DNA of 6,863 nucleotides from Natrialbaceae archaeon Tc-Br11_E2g1 (GCA_001564255.1 LKNC01000155.1:1-6863); one strand, 5' to 3'. Positions 1 to 6,661 are shown, counted from the first letter of the stretch. Notes: a model not told the origin generated them from the sequence alone. Translations and numbers: made by a program.

Positions 1-247
1 AGTTGAGGATCTCGCCGTCCCGACACCACGAGAAAGACGTCTCACGGCGTTCCGGATCGTACTCCGCCTCCCGGGTTCCGGTCAGACTCCCCTCACAGAT
101 CGGGCCTGCCTGGTGAAGACACCAGTTCGTGTACGCGACCAGTTCCCCGTCGATGTTGAACACGACGATCTCCCGGCCATCGATCTGGACGAGCCTCCTA
201 GTGCCGGGTGCTAGCTCCTCGAGTGCACAGACGGTGTGTTCGGTCAT
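1..247 (-). CDS. Rieske [2Fe-2S] ferredoxin-like protein, partial (C-terminus outside window)
   Basis: Reading leftward from ATG at 247-245, 82 codons are present before the window edge. The protein begins MTEHTVCALEEL and resembles small stand-alone Rieske ferredoxins. After an N-terminal strand region comes NWCLHQAGPICEG, which holds the first cluster-binding motif, Cys43-x-His45, followed by the conserved G-P and C-E-G turn. The visible end (SWCRDGEILN) is where family members continue into the second motif (Cys-Pro-x-His). The single leftover base gives a next codon starting with T, which fits Cys but does not prove it. Such proteins hold a 2Fe-2S cluster with two Cys and two His and carry electrons to oxygenases or other redox enzymes in the cytoplasm. 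No signal peptide or membrane segment is visible. The start overlaps the amidohydrolase stop as ATGA (247-244), so the two are probably translationally coupled. It could instead be the N-terminal domain of a longer protein. Confidence 0.85.
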   Translation of the reverse strand, partial: MTEHTVCALEELAPGTRRLVQIDGREIVVFNIDGELVAYTNWCLHQAGPICEGSLTGTREAEYDPERRETSFSWCRDGEILN

Positions 248-1323
248 CTGTCGATATTGAATACGTCAAAGGCGTTCTCGTACAGCACGGCGCGCATCTC
301 CTCTTCGTCGAACATGTTGTAGAGGTACTTGCCGAGTTCCGTCGGGTGGTCGAAGTCGAAGTGGGGGTAATCGGAGGAGAAGAGGAGCGACTCACAGCCG
401 ACGATCTCGATGAGTTGCCGCATGTGATCCGGGTCGTTCGGCTCACCGAGTGGCTGAGTGGAGAAATAAAACGAGTCGCGGATGTACTCCTCGGGCGTCT
501 TCTCCAGCAACGGTGCCTCACTGCGTCGCATGGCGACTTCCTTGTTGAGACGGAACATCATGTAGGGAAGCCACGAGATGCCCGCCTCGAGAAAGACGAA
601 GTCCAGATCCGGGAACTTGACCGGCGCGCCGTTTACCATAAGGCTGGTGAGGTTCATCGACTGGCTCCAGAAGTGCCCGAGCGCGTGGACCTCGAGGAAC
701 GTTTCGAACGCCTGGTGTTGGCGTGGGAACTCGTGTTTGAACGAGGAGGCGGCACTCGCGTGGTAGGCGACCGGAAGACCGTTGTCCTGGGCTGTCTCGT
801 AGATGATGTCGTATTTCGGATCGCCGAGTGGGGGGTTTGGCCCCGTCGTGAGCAAGAAGACGCCGACGATCTGGTCTTCGTTCGCCAGGCGATCGATCTC
901 CTCGGCGGCCTTATCGGGCTTCTGTGGTGCCAGTTCCGCCAGCGCCAGCAGGTCCTCGTCTTCGTCCAGGAAGTTGTCCAGCAGAAAGTCGTTGTAGCCT
1001 CGCATGAACGAGACCGCACGATCGCTCTGAGGCAGATACGACAGTTTGCCGAAGGCATTGATAATCGGGTAGTCTACGTTGAACCCCTCGATGAGATCGG
1101 CCCGAACGTCCGCAGGCGTGTGGAAGTCCTTGTATCCGATCTTCTCGCCCATGTACACGTCCCAAAGGATGTCGTTGGTCGACCCGAAGGGGCCCTCGAG
1201 GTATCCCCTGTGCGGTTCGTCGACGTACTCTTTCAGGAGTTCCGGAGGGACGCGGAGGTGAACGTCCGTGTCGACGATCGGTGTCTCGGCTAGTGCCTCC
1301 TGCTGTGTGCTGGATTCACCCAT
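244..1323 (-). CDS. Amidohydrolase 2 family (COG2159) metal-dependent hydrolase or decarboxylase
   Basis: A 359-residue TIM-barrel amidohydrolase of the ACMSD / resorcylate-decarboxylase / 5-carboxyvanillate-decarboxylase superfamily branch. The first strand carries TPIVDTDVH, with Asp20-x-His22 as the N-terminal metal motif. A metal or catalytic His is probably His188 (VAYHASA); His213 and His217 lie in HALGHFWSQS. FVFLEAGISWLP contains Glu246, and LLFSSDYPHFDFDHP supplies the conserved Asp318 plus His321 at the last strand. Length is typical. The family decarboxylates or hydrolyses carboxylated aromatic or unsaturated substrates with Zn or Mn; the substrate here cannot be read. I chose ATG at 1323 rather than the in-frame ATG at 1419: the extra 32 residues look non-coding, and a TATA-like box lies inside that stretch 27 bases before 1323, fitting a leaderless transcript. 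It is first in a leftward operon with the Rieske gene and divergent from the MBL operon. Confidence 0.88.
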   Translation of the reverse strand: MGESSTQQEALAETPIVDTDVHLRVPPELLKEYVDEPHRGYLEGPFGSTNDILWDVYMGEKIGYKDFHTPADVRADLIEGFNVDYPIINAFGKLSYLPQSDRAVSFMRGYNDFLLDNFLDEDEDLLALAELAPQKPDKAAEEIDRLANEDQIVGVFLLTTGPNPPLGDPKYDIIYETAQDNGLPVAYHASAASSFKHEFPRQHQAFETFLEVHALGHFWSQSMNLTSLMVNGAPVKFPDLDFVFLEAGISWLPYMMFRLNKEVAMRRSEAPLLEKTPEEYIRDSFYFSTQPLGEPNDPDHMRQLIEIVGCESLLFSSDYPHFDFDHPTELGKYLYNMFDEEEMRAVLYENAFDVFNIDR

Positions 1324-1346
1324 GGGTAGTGTTTTCAAGCCACCGC

Positions 1347-1355
1347 AAATAATGG
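1347..1355 (-). promoter_or_regulatory. TATA-like box of the amidohydrolase-Rieske operon
   Basis: On the minus strand the sequence is CCATTATTT, an AT-rich island in GC-rich surroundings. Its centre (about 1350) is 27 bases upstream of ATG 1323, the spacing expected between an archaeal TATA box and a transcription start at the initiation codon. There is no convincing Shine-Dalgarno between it and the ATG. This supports both a leaderless mRNA and the shorter start. Confidence 0.6.
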
Positions 1356-1358
1356 TAT

Positions 1359-1367
1359 CGGTTACCG
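1359..1367. promoter_or_regulatory. Short palindrome, possible operator between divergent promoters
   Basis: CGGT-T-ACCG is a perfect 4+1+4 palindrome just upstream of the leftward TATA-like box, at the place where an archaeal repressor or activator could touch TFB binding. A second small palindrome, ACCGGT, lies at 1404-1409 on the side of the rightward promoter. Both are short enough to occur by chance. No regulator gene is in the window. Confidence 0.25.
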
Positions 1368-1427
1368 TCGTGTTCGTCACGCTCCCGGCGAGGGGCGCTC
1401 TGAACCGGTAGGCAGACATTCACAACC

Positions 1428-1438
1428 GTTATTATTGG
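1428..1438 (+). promoter_or_regulatory. TATA-like box of the MBL-MBL-MmgE/PrpD operon
   Basis: GTTATTATTGG is the only strongly AT-rich stretch before the rightward operon. Its centre is about 26 bases upstream of ATG 1459, correct for a leaderless haloarchaeal transcript. The purine/C-rich ACAACC just before it is in the position of a BRE. No Shine-Dalgarno is seen upstream of 1459. Confidence 0.6.
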
Positions 1439-1458
1439 CCGGCCGAGTCATACAGTAG

Positions 1459-2265
1459 ATGGCGCGAAAAATAGCTGAAAGTATCTATCTCATACACGAG
1501 TGTAACGGGAGACCGAATCTCGAGGAACGGTACGAAACTGAAGAACCCGACTGGTACGTCGGCGGGGAGAGTGTCAATACGTGCCAGAACGCGTACCTCC
1601 TGCTGGGAGAGGAGACGCTGTTGTTCGACACGCTCTCGCCTGCCAACACCGAACACGTACTGAGCGAACTCGAGGCAGTGCTCGACGGACGGGAACTGGA
1701 CTACCTCGTCGTCTCACACCCGGAAGCCCCACACGCGGGGAACGCGCTCGCGATCCTCGATGAGCATCCCGAAGCCAGGCTCATCGCGCCGGATTACGGG
1801 ACGGAACACGACCTCTATCATCTCGGCTCCGCCGACGTGATGGGTGTCGGTGACGGGATTGATCTGGGGGACCTCCACGTCGAGTTCGTCGAACCGGAGT
1901 TCGTCGACCACCGGATTCACCTGTGGATGTACGAACACACGACGGAGACGCTGTTTACCGTCGACTGGCTCGGTACCGTTCACATGGGCTCTGAATGCCG
2001 TCAGTTCGTCGACGAACTGGCACAACCGGTGACGACCCATCGCCTCGCTGCGTTTCACAACAAAGCACTGTTCTGGTTCGAGTACGCCGATCTCGGTCGG
2101 GTCGAGGCGGCTATCGAACGGATCATCGCGGATCACGCGCCGTCGATGCTGGCACCGGCACACGGGTTCGTCGTTCGCGAGGACACGGACGAATACATGC
2201 GCAAGATGAACGACGTGGTCGCAACGATCAGAGGAGCCGACAGTATCGACGGGGACGACTGGTGA
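1459..2265 (+). CDS. MBL-fold protein of the flavodiiron (ODP) type, stand-alone, first paralog
   Basis: A 268-residue metallo-beta-lactamase-fold protein resembling the diiron domain of flavodiiron proteins, but without the flavodoxin domain. The first ligand motif is in VVSHPEAPHAGN: His87-x-Glu89-x-Pro91-His92, where flavodiiron enzymes have H-x-E-x-D-H. Later candidates are His154 in RIHLWMYEH, the bridging Asp169 in TLFTVDWLG, and His235 in LAPAHG. The 67-residue gap from His87 to His154 matches the flavodiiron spacing known to me. So the site keeps most diiron ligands but has Pro in place of one Asp. An N-terminal region (residues about 16-39, acidic, with two Cys at 15 and 42) is longer than in the next gene's product. 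It is probably cytoplasmic; no signal peptide is seen. It starts at the only ATG matching the TATA spacing. Possible roles are an O2- or NO-linked diiron oxidoreductase or oxygenase subunit, or a hydrolase; which one is not determined. Confidence 0.85.
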   Translation: MARKIAESIYLIHECNGRPNLEERYETEEPDWYVGGESVNTCQNAYLLLGEETLLFDTLSPANTEHVLSELEAVLDGRELDYLVVSHPEAPHAGNALAILDEHPEARLIAPDYGTEHDLYHLGSADVMGVGDGIDLGDLHVEFVEPEFVDHRIHLWMYEHTTETLFTVDWLGTVHMGSECRQFVDELAQPVTTHRLAAFHNKALFWFEYADLGRVEAAIERIIADHAPSMLAPAHGFVVREDTDEYMRKMNDVVATIRGADSIDGDDW

Positions 2266-2270
2266 GTGAT
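2261..2270 (+). promoter_or_regulatory. Shine-Dalgarno sequence for the second MBL gene
   Basis: GGTGAGTGAT contains GGTGA, which overlaps the first MBL gene's TGA stop (2263-2265), and GTGAT five bases before ATG 2276. Both pieces are complementary to the archaeal 16S 3' end (ATCACCTCC). The 10-base gap between the genes and this site point to re-initiation within one mRNA. Confidence 0.5.
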
Positions 2271-2275
2271 CGACG

Positions 2276-3025
2276 ATGAGTATCGAACTATCCGACGGCG
2301 TCCACTGGCTGAACCACACACACGAGACGACCACCGATTCCGAACACGTAGCCGCCTATCTCCTGGAAACGGATGACACGTACGTGTTAGTCGATTCCGG
2401 GGCCCACCACCACGAGGACGGGATCCGTGACGATCTGCGCTCGATAATGGGGGGTCCGAACCTCGACGCAATCGTCCTCTCACACCCGGACCTTCCCCAC
2501 TCGGGTAACATCCGTGCAGTACAGGACCTCGGAGACGACGTGGAACTGATCTGTGCGAACTCCTCGCCCGAACTGGTCGGGTTGCCAGAACGCACTCGGT
2601 GTGAGCCGGGTGGGACGATGGCGGTCCAGGGTCGGACGATGTCGTTCATCGACCCGCCGCTCGCGGACATCATCTTCACGACCTGGCCGTACGACCACGA
2701 GACGGGCACCCTGTTCACAGCCGACGGGTTCGGCGTGTTTCACACACCCGACGAGCGGGACCACGTTTACCGCGAGGACCTCGAGGGACTGACAGTCGAA
2801 CGGCTTCGTGAGTTTCACGTTCACACACTCCGGTGGCTCCCGATGATCGAACCGGAGCTGTTGATGGACCACGTCCGAGGGATCTTCGACCAGTACGACG
2901 TGTCGTTTCTCGCACCGGCCCACGGCAACCCGATCGCCGGGGAGTTGATCCCGGAGTACTTAGACCGGTTCGAGGCGGCAGTCGGCCACATCGCAGAGGG
3001 CGGGACCGCCGCGAGCGATGACTGA
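2276..3025 (+). CDS. MBL-fold protein of the flavodiiron (ODP) type, second paralog with altered metal site
   Basis: A 249-residue MBL-fold protein homologous to the product of the gene before it (shared patterns: LSHPxxPHSGN, TLFTxDxxG, FLAPAHG). The first motif is His70-x-Asp72-x-Pro74-His75, so Glu of the first paralog is replaced by Asp and the canonical Asp is again Pro. At the position of the third ligand, where the first paralog has His154 (HLWMY), this protein reads TTWPYD, with Thr135, so a histidine ligand is missing. Asp150 and His216 are kept. It lacks a flavodoxin domain, signal peptide and membrane segments. It may be a low-activity or structural partner of the first paralog in a heteromer, or bind a single metal. 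It sits 10 bases after the first MBL gene, and its stop overlaps the start of the MmgE/PrpD gene by 8 bases, consistent with coupled translation. Confidence 0.83.
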   Translation: MSIELSDGVHWLNHTHETTTDSEHVAAYLLETDDTYVLVDSGAHHHEDGIRDDLRSIMGGPNLDAIVLSHPDLPHSGNIRAVQDLGDDVELICANSSPELVGLPERTRCEPGGTMAVQGRTMSFIDPPLADIIFTTWPYDHETGTLFTADGFGVFHTPDERDHVYREDLEGLTVERLREFHVHTLRWLPMIEPELLMDHVRGIFDQYDVSFLAPAHGNPIAGELIPEYLDRFEAAVGHIAEGGTAASDD

Positions 3026-4361
3026 CACGGAACGCGACGTCGCGTCGTTCGTCGCGAACCTGACCGTCGACGACCTCCCCGCCTCGGTTCGGGAGGAAGC
3101 GGGGACACTCACCGCGGACACACTGGCGGCGATCATCGGCGGGACGACCCTCGAACCCGTCGAAACGCTGGCGGCGACGGTCTCAAACCGTACCGAGGGA
3201 CGGGCGAGGGTCCTCGGAACCCCCCACCGCAGTTCGCTCGACAAGTCGGTGTTCGTGGCCGGAGTCGGTGGCTCGGTCCTCGAGTTGAACGCCGGACACA
3301 AGTACGCCGCGGGCCATCCGGTAATACAGCTTCTTCCGGCTGTCTTCCTCGAAGCCACGACGAACGGAGCGGACGGGCGAGACTATCTGGCTGCGCTCGT
3401 CGCTGGCTACGAGGTGAGTACCCGCGCGGCGAGGGCGTCCCAACCGCTCGAGGACGCGTACTTACCACACGGCGTCTGGGGTGTCGTGGGTGCCGCTGCG
3501 GGGATCGCACGACTTCGAAACCTCGACGAAGACCGGGTACTGGACGCAATGCGGATCGCCGCGTCGTTCGCCCAGCACACCCGGTTCGAATCTACCTCGC
3601 AGGGGGCAACCGGCGTCCGGAACGGCTCCTGTGGAATGAGTAACACGAACGGGATGGTCGCGGTGGACCTCGCCGAGACCGGGTTTACCGGGATCGAGGG
3701 GGGAATCGAAAAGCACCTCGGAATGACCACCGCCTCGGCGTTCGATACGACGGTTCTCGGCGAGGAACTCGGTGAGCACTGGGAGATCACACGTGGGTAC
3801 TACAAGAAACACGCCGCCGGACGGCTCTCCCATCCCGCGATCGACGCCCTCGAGCGATCGGAGCGCGACTACGAGTTCGATCTCACGGACGTCGAGTCGA
3901 TTACCGTCGACACGTTTCAAAGCGCTGCGCGGTGGGACGGGACGGACGTCCCACAGAACCGACTTCACGCGAAATCATCGATCCCGTTCGCACTCGCGAC
4001 GAGGCTCGTAAACGGCTCTTCGGGGTGGAAAGCGTTCGAACTGGACGCCGCCTCGGACGACGTGGCGACGCTCATGCAGTCGATCGACGTCCGCGTCGAC
4101 GAACGGATGGACGACGCCGTCCCCGAAGCCAGGGGGGCAGCAGTCTCGGTGAAACTGGCGTCGGGACGCGTGGTCGAAACAGAGGTAACACACGCCCGTG
4201 GCGGCGAGGAGCGCCCGTACACGGCCGCGGAACTTCAGGAAAAGTTCACCGAACTCGTCGAGCCGATCGTCGGCGAAACGCAGTCTACCCACCTTTGGGA
4301 GACCGCACGATCGCTCCCGGACGCGGACCTCGAGTTCCTCGGCGATCTCTGCTGTCCCTGA
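3018..4361 (+). CDS. MmgE/PrpD family protein (2-methylcitrate dehydratase / cis-aconitate decarboxylase-like)
   Basis: A 447-residue protein with the MmgE/PrpD two-domain pattern. Visible family blocks are: ELNAGHKYAAGHP (residues 89-101); YLPHGVWGVVGAAAG with His151; YYKKHAAGRLSHPAIDAL with a Lys pair 263-264 and His272, equivalent to the K-x-x-P-x-C-R-x-x-H-x-x-I-D block; and AKSSIPFALA (318-326), matching the family FS(I/L)P(Y/F)A(L/V)A block. A C-terminal VSVKLASGRVVE strand pair completes it. Members dehydrate 2-methylcitrate, decarboxylate cis-aconitate or epimerise iminodisuccinate, so a di- or tricarboxylate substrate is likely, but the exact one is unknown. The acidic pair normally about 8-9 residues before the HP motif (D-D or D-E) appears to be Asn91-Ala92. 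ATG 3018 overlaps the upstream stop by 8 bases; no clear Shine-Dalgarno is seen, so coupling is likely. It is the last gene of the rightward operon. Confidence 0.87.
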   Translation: MTDTERDVASFVANLTVDDLPASVREEAGTLTADTLAAIIGGTTLEPVETLAATVSNRTEGRARVLGTPHRSSLDKSVFVAGVGGSVLELNAGHKYAAGHPVIQLLPAVFLEATTNGADGRDYLAALVAGYEVSTRAARASQPLEDAYLPHGVWGVVGAAAGIARLRNLDEDRVLDAMRIAASFAQHTRFESTSQGATGVRNGSCGMSNTNGMVAVDLAETGFTGIEGGIEKHLGMTTASAFDTTVLGEELGEHWEITRGYYKKHAAGRLSHPAIDALERSERDYEFDLTDVESITVDTFQSAARWDGTDVPQNRLHAKSSIPFALATRLVNGSSGWKAFELDAASDDVATLMQSIDVRVDERMDDAVPEARGAAVSVKLASGRVVETEVTHARGGEERPYTAAELQEKFTELVEPIVGETQSTHLWETARSLPDADLEFLGDLCCP

Positions 4362-4375
4362 GCGCCGTTTCGGTT

Positions 4376-4395
4376 CGTGAAATCGTCTTTTCACG
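4376..4395 (+). terminator. Stem-loop after the MmgE/PrpD gene
   Basis: CGTGAAA (4376-4382) pairs perfectly with TTTCACG (4389-4395) around a six-base loop, 14 bases after the MmgE/PrpD stop codon. The loop and right arm include TCTTTT, and GGTTTCCCC follows. Archaeal termination relies mainly on T-tracts, so this is a plausible but unproven terminator or 3'-end stabiliser for the rightward operon. Confidence 0.45.
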
Positions 4396-4418
4396 GTTTC
4401 CCCGCATGACTGACTCGA

Positions 4419-4436
4419 GACCGGGGACTCCCGGTC
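4419..4436. terminator. GC-rich stem-loop in the convergent spacer
   Basis: GACCGGG (4419-4425) pairs perfectly with CCCGGTC (4430-4436) around the loop GACT. It has no T-tract on either side. It stands midway between convergent genes and could block or end transcription from both directions. Confidence 0.4.
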
Positions 4437-4449
4437 ACGATCCGCTGTC

Positions 4450-4473
4450 TCGAGTGAAGAACTCGTCACTCGA
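4450..4473. terminator. Third stem-loop in the convergent spacer, nearest the TRAP gene
   Basis: TCGAGTGA (4450-4457) pairs perfectly with TCACTCGA (4466-4473) around an eight-base loop, 27 bases beyond the stop of the leftward TRAP gene. A competing fold exists: CTCGAGAC at 4414-4421 is complementary to GTCTCGAG at both 4447-4454 and 4476-4483. It is probably a 3'-end structure for the TRAP transcript. There is no T-tract. Confidence 0.4.
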
Positions 4474-4500
4474 CCGTCTCGAGGCGGACCCCGGGACGGG

Positions 4501-6639
4501 TCACTGCATGTACGATCTGATCGAGATGCCGCGCTTGACCGCGAAGTTCTCACCGACTACGGCGAGGAGCAACACGCCCGCGAGTCCGATCTGGACCGAT
4601 CTGATCGGAACGAAGATGATCAGCAACGACATCCCGATGTACACGCCGCGTTGCCAGTTCGGTATCTTTGCGTTCAGGTTGTATCCGAGTGTCCCGATGG
4701 AAAACGACATGAACGCGATCAGCAGTACGACGAAGGCGGACACCGTGTCCGTCCCGTCCCACATGATTATCTCGGGGTTGAAGACGAACGCGAACGGGAT
4801 CACGAACGCGTACAGTCCGAGACGCAGCGTCTTAAAGCACGTGTCGAGGAACTTGCTGCCGGCGATACCGGCTGCGAGCGCACAGGACAGCGCGACCGGC
4901 GGCGTAATCGTCGACAGGAGGGCGTAGTAGAACACGAACATGTGAGCGACCAGCGGGTTGACGCCGAGTTGTTCGAGCGCCGGGGCGCTCAGGATTGCGA
5001 CGACGACGTACGCGGGTGCCGTCGGCATTCCCAGTCCGAACAGGAGGCTCGCCGACATCGCCAGTAGCAGAACTAACACGAGCTCACCGGCGCCCAAGGT
5101 GACGAGCTGGAACGCGAACTTCTGGGTGAAGCCGGTCTGTCCCAAAAGCGTGACGAGCACACCGATCGACGCCAGAACGGCAGTGAGTGGTGCCATGTTC
5201 TCGACCGCTCTCTTACACCCGTAAAGCGTATCGGAGATCCAGGCGGAGAACGCCTCTTCTGTCAGTCCATCGGTCAGGATTTCACGGGCAAGCGCCGCCG
5301 GGACGGCGGCCAGAATCGAGTACGTCCCCGCAGTCAGTGGATCGTATCGGAGGTAGACCAACGTGTACAGGAGAACGATAAACGAAAGGAAAAACGGTAG
5401 TCCGTGGATGAGGTGGTTATGAAGCACGTTTCCCCAGTCGACCGACCAGCCGGACGTTCGTGCGTTGGGTTCGGTCTCGGTCCGGGAGTCAACGGACAAC
5501 TCCGGTGAGGGCTCCTCTGTTGTCGGTTCGGGCGTGTCTCCCGTCTCCGTTTCCGCCGAAGACGTCGATTTCGTCGTGGGTGACCGGGAATTCGACCAGT
5601 CAAACTGGACCGACGCGACGAGGATTGCGATGAACAACGCGCCGTAGAATAAAAGCGCCGGCAACAACGCACCACGGACCACTTCGAAATACGAGATGCC
5701 AAGGATATCCGCCATGAGGAACGCTGCGGTCCCCATCACCGGTGGGAGGATCTGTCCGCCGGTACTGGCCATGGATTCGATACCCGCTGCGAAGTCCGCG
5801 TCAACACCTTCGTCTTTCATCAGCGGGATGGTAAACGATCCCGTGGTCGCGACGTTCGCGACCGACGCACCCATGATCGATCCAACGATCATGCTGGCGA
5901 TGACCGCCATCTGGAGGACACCCGACTTCATTCGACCGCCGACGTACTTGCCGATATTTATGATGTACGTGAGGCCGCCGTATCCCTCGACGATCCCGGC
6001 GAACAGGACGAAGATCGCAACCCACGTCGCACCGGTGAGGAGGATGAAACTGTACACACCGTCGATCGAAATAGTGCTGTAGAAGACGATCCGCTCGAGA
6101 TCCATTCCGGAGTGTCGGAGGAGACCCGGGAAGTACGGGCCCGCCCAGGCGTAGACGAGCGATGCCACGATCGCAAGGGAAATCGCAGCCCCGTACGCCC
6201 GCCAGGTAGCGTGGATCGTAACTGCGATCAACGTCGCGCCGACCAGCAGGTCCGTCCGAGTGAACGTGAGGCGCGGACGTGCCTCGAAGAGCCAGCGTTC
6301 GATGTTGAAATGGACGTAGACCGTACTCGCGATGACGAGCGTAAGTATCACGACTGTAACGAGCGTATCGAGGGCCGATCGCTCGGCTTCCCCTTTTTTG
6401 TGATACTGGACGAGGTAGAACACGACGAGAAAGAGCCCGAGATGGACGTTCGCGTGTGTGAGTTCGATGACCGGCCTGGTAAGACCGTAGTAGAGGTGGT
6501 ACGCAACGATGACAAACCCGAGCGTGTACAAAATGACCTCGAGATACTGGTCTCTCGACGCGTCTCGATTGATCAACTCCGAGAAGTGAGCGAATACTGT
6601 CTTCCTGTCAGTATCCCCTGCTGGCGCTACATCGACCAT
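4501..6639 (-). CDS. TAXI-type TRAP transporter, fused small and large membrane subunits
   Basis: A 712-residue integral membrane protein with roughly 16-18 hydrophobic segments. The N-terminal part (about residues 32-190, with segments near 33-52, 66-79, 92-109 and 131-166) corresponds to the small DctQ-like subunit. The rest is the DctM-like ion-coupled permease, with signature blocks GSIMGASVANVATTGSF (253-269), GGQILPPVMG (294-303), FGLGMPTAPAYVV (534-546) and LLSTITPPVALSCALAAG (574-591). This fused arrangement is typical of TRAP systems that use a TAXI-family binding protein. TRAP systems import organic acids by secondary transport coupled to Na+ or H+. An unusual hydrophilic Ser/Thr/Glu/Pro-rich stretch lies at residues 348-397 (5449-5598). 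The C-terminus (about 600-712) adds further hydrophobic segments. It starts at ATG 6639. It converges with the MmgE/PrpD operon, whose enzyme may act on the imported acid; that link is inferred from proximity. Confidence 0.92.
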   Translation of the reverse strand: MVDVAPAGDTDRKTVFAHFSELINRDASRDQYLEVILYTLGFVIVAYHLYYGLTRPVIELTHANVHLGLFLVVFYLVQYHKKGEAERSALDTLVTVVILTLVIASTVYVHFNIERWLFEARPRLTFTRTDLLVGATLIAVTIHATWRAYGAAISLAIVASLVYAWAGPYFPGLLRHSGMDLERIVFYSTISIDGVYSFILLTGATWVAIFVLFAGIVEGYGGLTYIINIGKYVGGRMKSGVLQMAVIASMIVGSIMGASVANVATTGSFTIPLMKDEGVDADFAAGIESMASTGGQILPPVMGTAAFLMADILGISYFEVVRGALLPALLFYGALFIAILVASVQFDWSNSRSPTTKSTSSAETETGDTPEPTTEEPSPELSVDSRTETEPNARTSGWSVDWGNVLHNHLIHGLPFFLSFIVLLYTLVYLRYDPLTAGTYSILAAVPAALAREILTDGLTEEAFSAWISDTLYGCKRAVENMAPLTAVLASIGVLVTLLGQTGFTQKFAFQLVTLGAGELVLVLLLAMSASLLFGLGMPTAPAYVVVAILSAPALEQLGVNPLVAHMFVFYYALLSTITPPVALSCALAAGIAGSKFLDTCFKTLRLGLYAFVIPFAFVFNPEIIMWDGTDTVSAFVVLLIAFMSFSIGTLGYNLNAKIPNWQRGVYIGMSLLIIFVPIRSVQIGLAGVLLLAVVGENFAVKRGISIRSYMQ

Positions 6640-6661
6640 GAACCTACGACATACTATAGCG

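Noticed and set aside
208..1293. A 361-codon open frame on the plus strand opposite the amidohydrolase gene
   Set aside because: It is a GC-rich antisense shadow: the minus strand carries clear amidohydrolase motifs (DTDVH, SSDYPH) over the same span, and the plus-strand translation shows no recognisable domain.
1324..1419. In-frame N-terminal extension of the amidohydrolase from ATG 1419
   Set aside because: The 32 extra residues do not resemble the family N-terminus and cover the TATA-like box that is correctly spaced for ATG 1323.
1714..2334. A 206-codon minus-strand frame opposite the first MBL gene
   Set aside because: The plus strand contains the MBL motifs and a proper start; this frame has no recognisable family and no promoter-like sequence.
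4514..4770. The C-terminal hydrophobic part of the TRAP gene as a separate small membrane protein
   Set aside because: It is in the same uninterrupted frame as the permease, with no internal ribosome site or stop; a C-terminal extension is the simpler reading.
3932..4927. A 331-codon plus-strand frame running from inside the MmgE/PrpD gene across the spacer into the TRAP gene
   Set aside because: It overlaps two well-supported genes, is arginine-rich as expected for out-of-frame haloarchaeal DNA, and has no domain or start signal.
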